Source: Candidatus Omnitrophota bacterium (GTDB taxonomy: Bacteria > Omnitrophota > Gorgyraeia > 2-01-FULL-45-10). Taken from it: a stretch of DNA of 46,965 nt. Below, piece after piece: positions 45,862 to 46,965 of the stretch; the first letter of the stretch is position 1; the number at the start of each line of letters is the position of its first letter. A program made the translations under genes and the position numbers. The DNA lies in assembly GCA_026387175.1 (NCBI GenBank), contig JAPLME010000001.1, positions 1 to 46,965 of the forward strand, written 5' to 3'. The notes under the pieces were generated by a model. The model was not told the origin of the DNA and made no database searches. It was given only the letters and a program-made list of their open reading frames with translations.

Positions 45862-46413
45862 ATGAATGTCGGCGAAATAGTACACAAACTGCGTAAAGAA
45901 AAGAAGATGACACTCCTGGAGCTTTCCGAGAAGTCGGGCGTCGCCCTGGCCACTTTAAGCCGCATGGAAAACGGCAAGATGACCGGCACGCTCGCCTCGC
46001 ACATCAGTATCTGCCGGGCTCTCGAAGTATCTCTCCCCGATATCTATAAGGACCTCGTCGCTCCCGCGCAAAAGGTGGACCTGCAGGCCGGCAGCGCCAG
46101 AACCGACGTCTTCATCCATGATAAGAGGGCTAAATCGGAACTGCTCACCGCGAATTCATTGAATAAGAAGATGATGCCGACGATGATCAAGATATCGAAA
46201 GGTGGCCGCACCCATCCCGAGGAGACCAGGATGGGTATCGAAAAATTCATCTATGTCCTGGACGGTAAATTGGAAGCGAATATCGGCAAGGAAAAATTCG
46301 ATCTGGTGAAGGGCGACACTTTATATTTCGAGGCATCCACTCCCCACTACTTCAAAAACACCGGCACAGCCGAGGCGCGCCTCATCTCTGTCGTCTCTCC
46401 CCCGGCGCTTTAA
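45862..46413 (+). CDS. XRE-type helix-turn-helix regulator with cupin domain
   Basis: The 183-residue protein has an N-terminal XRE helix-turn-helix (about 1-62, 'MTLLELSEKSGVALATLSRMENGK') and a C-terminal cupin (about 110-180, 'FIYVLDGKLEANIG' and 'FEASTPHYFKNTG' with a metal-ligand-type His). Such regulators sense small ligands or metals through the cupin. There is no ribosome-binding site upstream because the promoter abuts the ATG. A response regulator follows 15 bases later, so the two may be co-transcribed. The target is unknown. Confidence 0.93.
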   Translation: MNVGEIVHKLRKEKKMTLLELSEKSGVALATLSRMENGKMTGTLASHISICRALEVSLPDIYKDLVAPAQKVDLQAGSARTDVFIHDKRAKSELLTANSLNKKMMPTMIKISKGGRTHPEETRMGIEKFIYVLDGKLEANIGKEKFDLVKGDTLYFEASTPHYFKNTGTAEARLISVVSPPAL

Positions 46414-46428
46414 TTTTAAGGAGAACCG

Positions 46429-46785
46429 ATGAAAAAGACAATCCTGATCTGTGACGACGAAGAAGGAATACGGGAATCGCTGAAGTTGATATTGGAGAAA
46501 GATTACAGACTTCTCTTCGCAACGAACGGCAATGAGGCAATAGATGTCCTGAAGAAAAATTCCGTTGACGCTGTCATAATGGATATTAAGATGCCGCGGA
46601 TGGACGGGATCGAAGCCATGCGCAAGCTAAAAGATCTGAAACCCACACTTAAAATCCTAGTAACCAGCGGATATAAAAGCGTAGAGACTGCCATGGAGGC
46701 TGTTAGCGCAGGCGCCTCCGATTATATAGTAAAACCTTTCGATCGTAACAATATCTCAAAAACTATAGAGAAGCTGTTGCTCTAA
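46429..46785 (+). CDS. Single-domain response regulator
   Basis: The 118-residue receiver has acidic D9-D10, phospho-acceptor D52 ('VIMDIKMPRMDG'), 'ILVTSGY', and Lys in 'YIVKPF'. There is no output domain. AAGGAG precedes the ATG. A histidine kinase gene ends just after it on the opposite strand and is a candidate partner. Confidence 0.94.
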   Translation: MKKTILICDDEEGIRESLKLILEKDYRLLFATNGNEAIDVLKKNSVDAVIMDIKMPRMDGIEAMRKLKDLKPTLKILVTSGYKSVETAMEAVSAGASDYIVKPFDRNNISKTIEKLLL

Positions 46786-46790
46786 TTTTG

Positions 46791-46965
46791 CTATTTAGCT
46801 TTATTAAATCTCAGATGGAACACCGCCCCTTCCCCCTCTTTACTCTCCACCGATATATTACCGTCCATGCGAGTTATGAGCTGTTTAATGACATAAAGCC
46901 CTAAACCAACGCCTGTGGCGTCCATCTTGGTGGTGAAGAACGGCTCGAAGATATGTTTGATGTTC
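46791..46965 (-). CDS. Sensor histidine kinase, C-terminal 57 residues (runs off the window edge)
   Basis: The minus strand encodes the end of a HATPase domain: 'IFEPFFTTK' (F box) and 'GVGLGLYVIKQLI' (G2 box), then a final beta-strand segment and TAG at 46791-46793. The gene is complete only outside the window. It converges on the response regulator at 46429-46785. Confidence 0.9.
   Translation of the reverse strand, partial: NIKHIFEPFFTTKMDATGVGLGLYVIKQLITRMDGNISVESKEGEGAVFHLRFNKAK

Overview
The window (about 47 kb) reads as a chromosomal segment of an anaerobic, Gram-negative-type bacterium from a poorly sampled lineage. The gene set (complete Bat operon with two BatD-like proteins, rubrerythrin, pyruvate phosphate dikinase, Pta-AckA, a CBS-less GuaB3-type IMP dehydrogenase, and large exported proteins with enzyme domains fused behind signal peptides) fits Candidatus Omnitrophota (OP3) best, but this is inference without a marker tree. 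Nearly every gene lies on the minus strand; only rpmB, an XRE-cupin regulator and a response regulator near the right edge are on the plus strand. No integrase, transposase, phage or CRISPR signal was found, and no stretch over 300 bases lacks a gene.

Layout, left to right (most transcription runs right to left). 1-430: 5' end of tuf, tRNA-Thr(GGU) and their strong promoter. 429-9417: the bat/aerotolerance operon moxR, DUF58, BatD-like, batA, batB, batC, batD, batE, preceded by tRNA-Gly(UCC). 9692-13510: a 1272-residue exported protein fusing an HExxH metallopeptidase-like region to a PPi-type phosphofructokinase. 13694-25118: housekeeping run HU, hisS, aspS, ybeY, a dgkA-PAP2 fusion, recO, glyS, ppdK, a group-2 sigma factor and apt. 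25400-30497: dnaE, guaB3 and a receiver protein. 30633-32656: a CIRCE-controlled groES-groEL operon in which groEL carries an in-frame TAG. 32714-45450: a 13-gene tightly packed run recG, rsmD, coaD, pta, ackA, rpmF, plsX, fabH, fabD, TPR-metallopeptidase, rubrerythrin, radical SAM-propeller fusion, PEBP. 45498-46965: rpmB, XRE-cupin, response regulator, and the 3' end of a convergent histidine kinase.

How it fits together: Pta-AckA gives acetate and ATP from acetyl-CoA. PpdK, and possibly the PPi-type PFK, suggest pyrophosphate-linked sugar metabolism. PlsX/FabH/FabD start membrane lipid synthesis, and the DgkA-PAP2 fusion probably recycles lipid carrier. Rubrerythrin and the Bat system deal with oxygen and envelope stress.

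The least expected signals are two dispersed non-coding repeats. The first (3058-3250 and 25220-25384) keeps a 46-base core and other unpaired segments identical while its two long stems differ in sequence between copies but remain complementary. The second is a 59-base two-hairpin element (24631-24689 and 40132-40190) placed just upstream of HU and rpmF, with a compensatory base-pair change.
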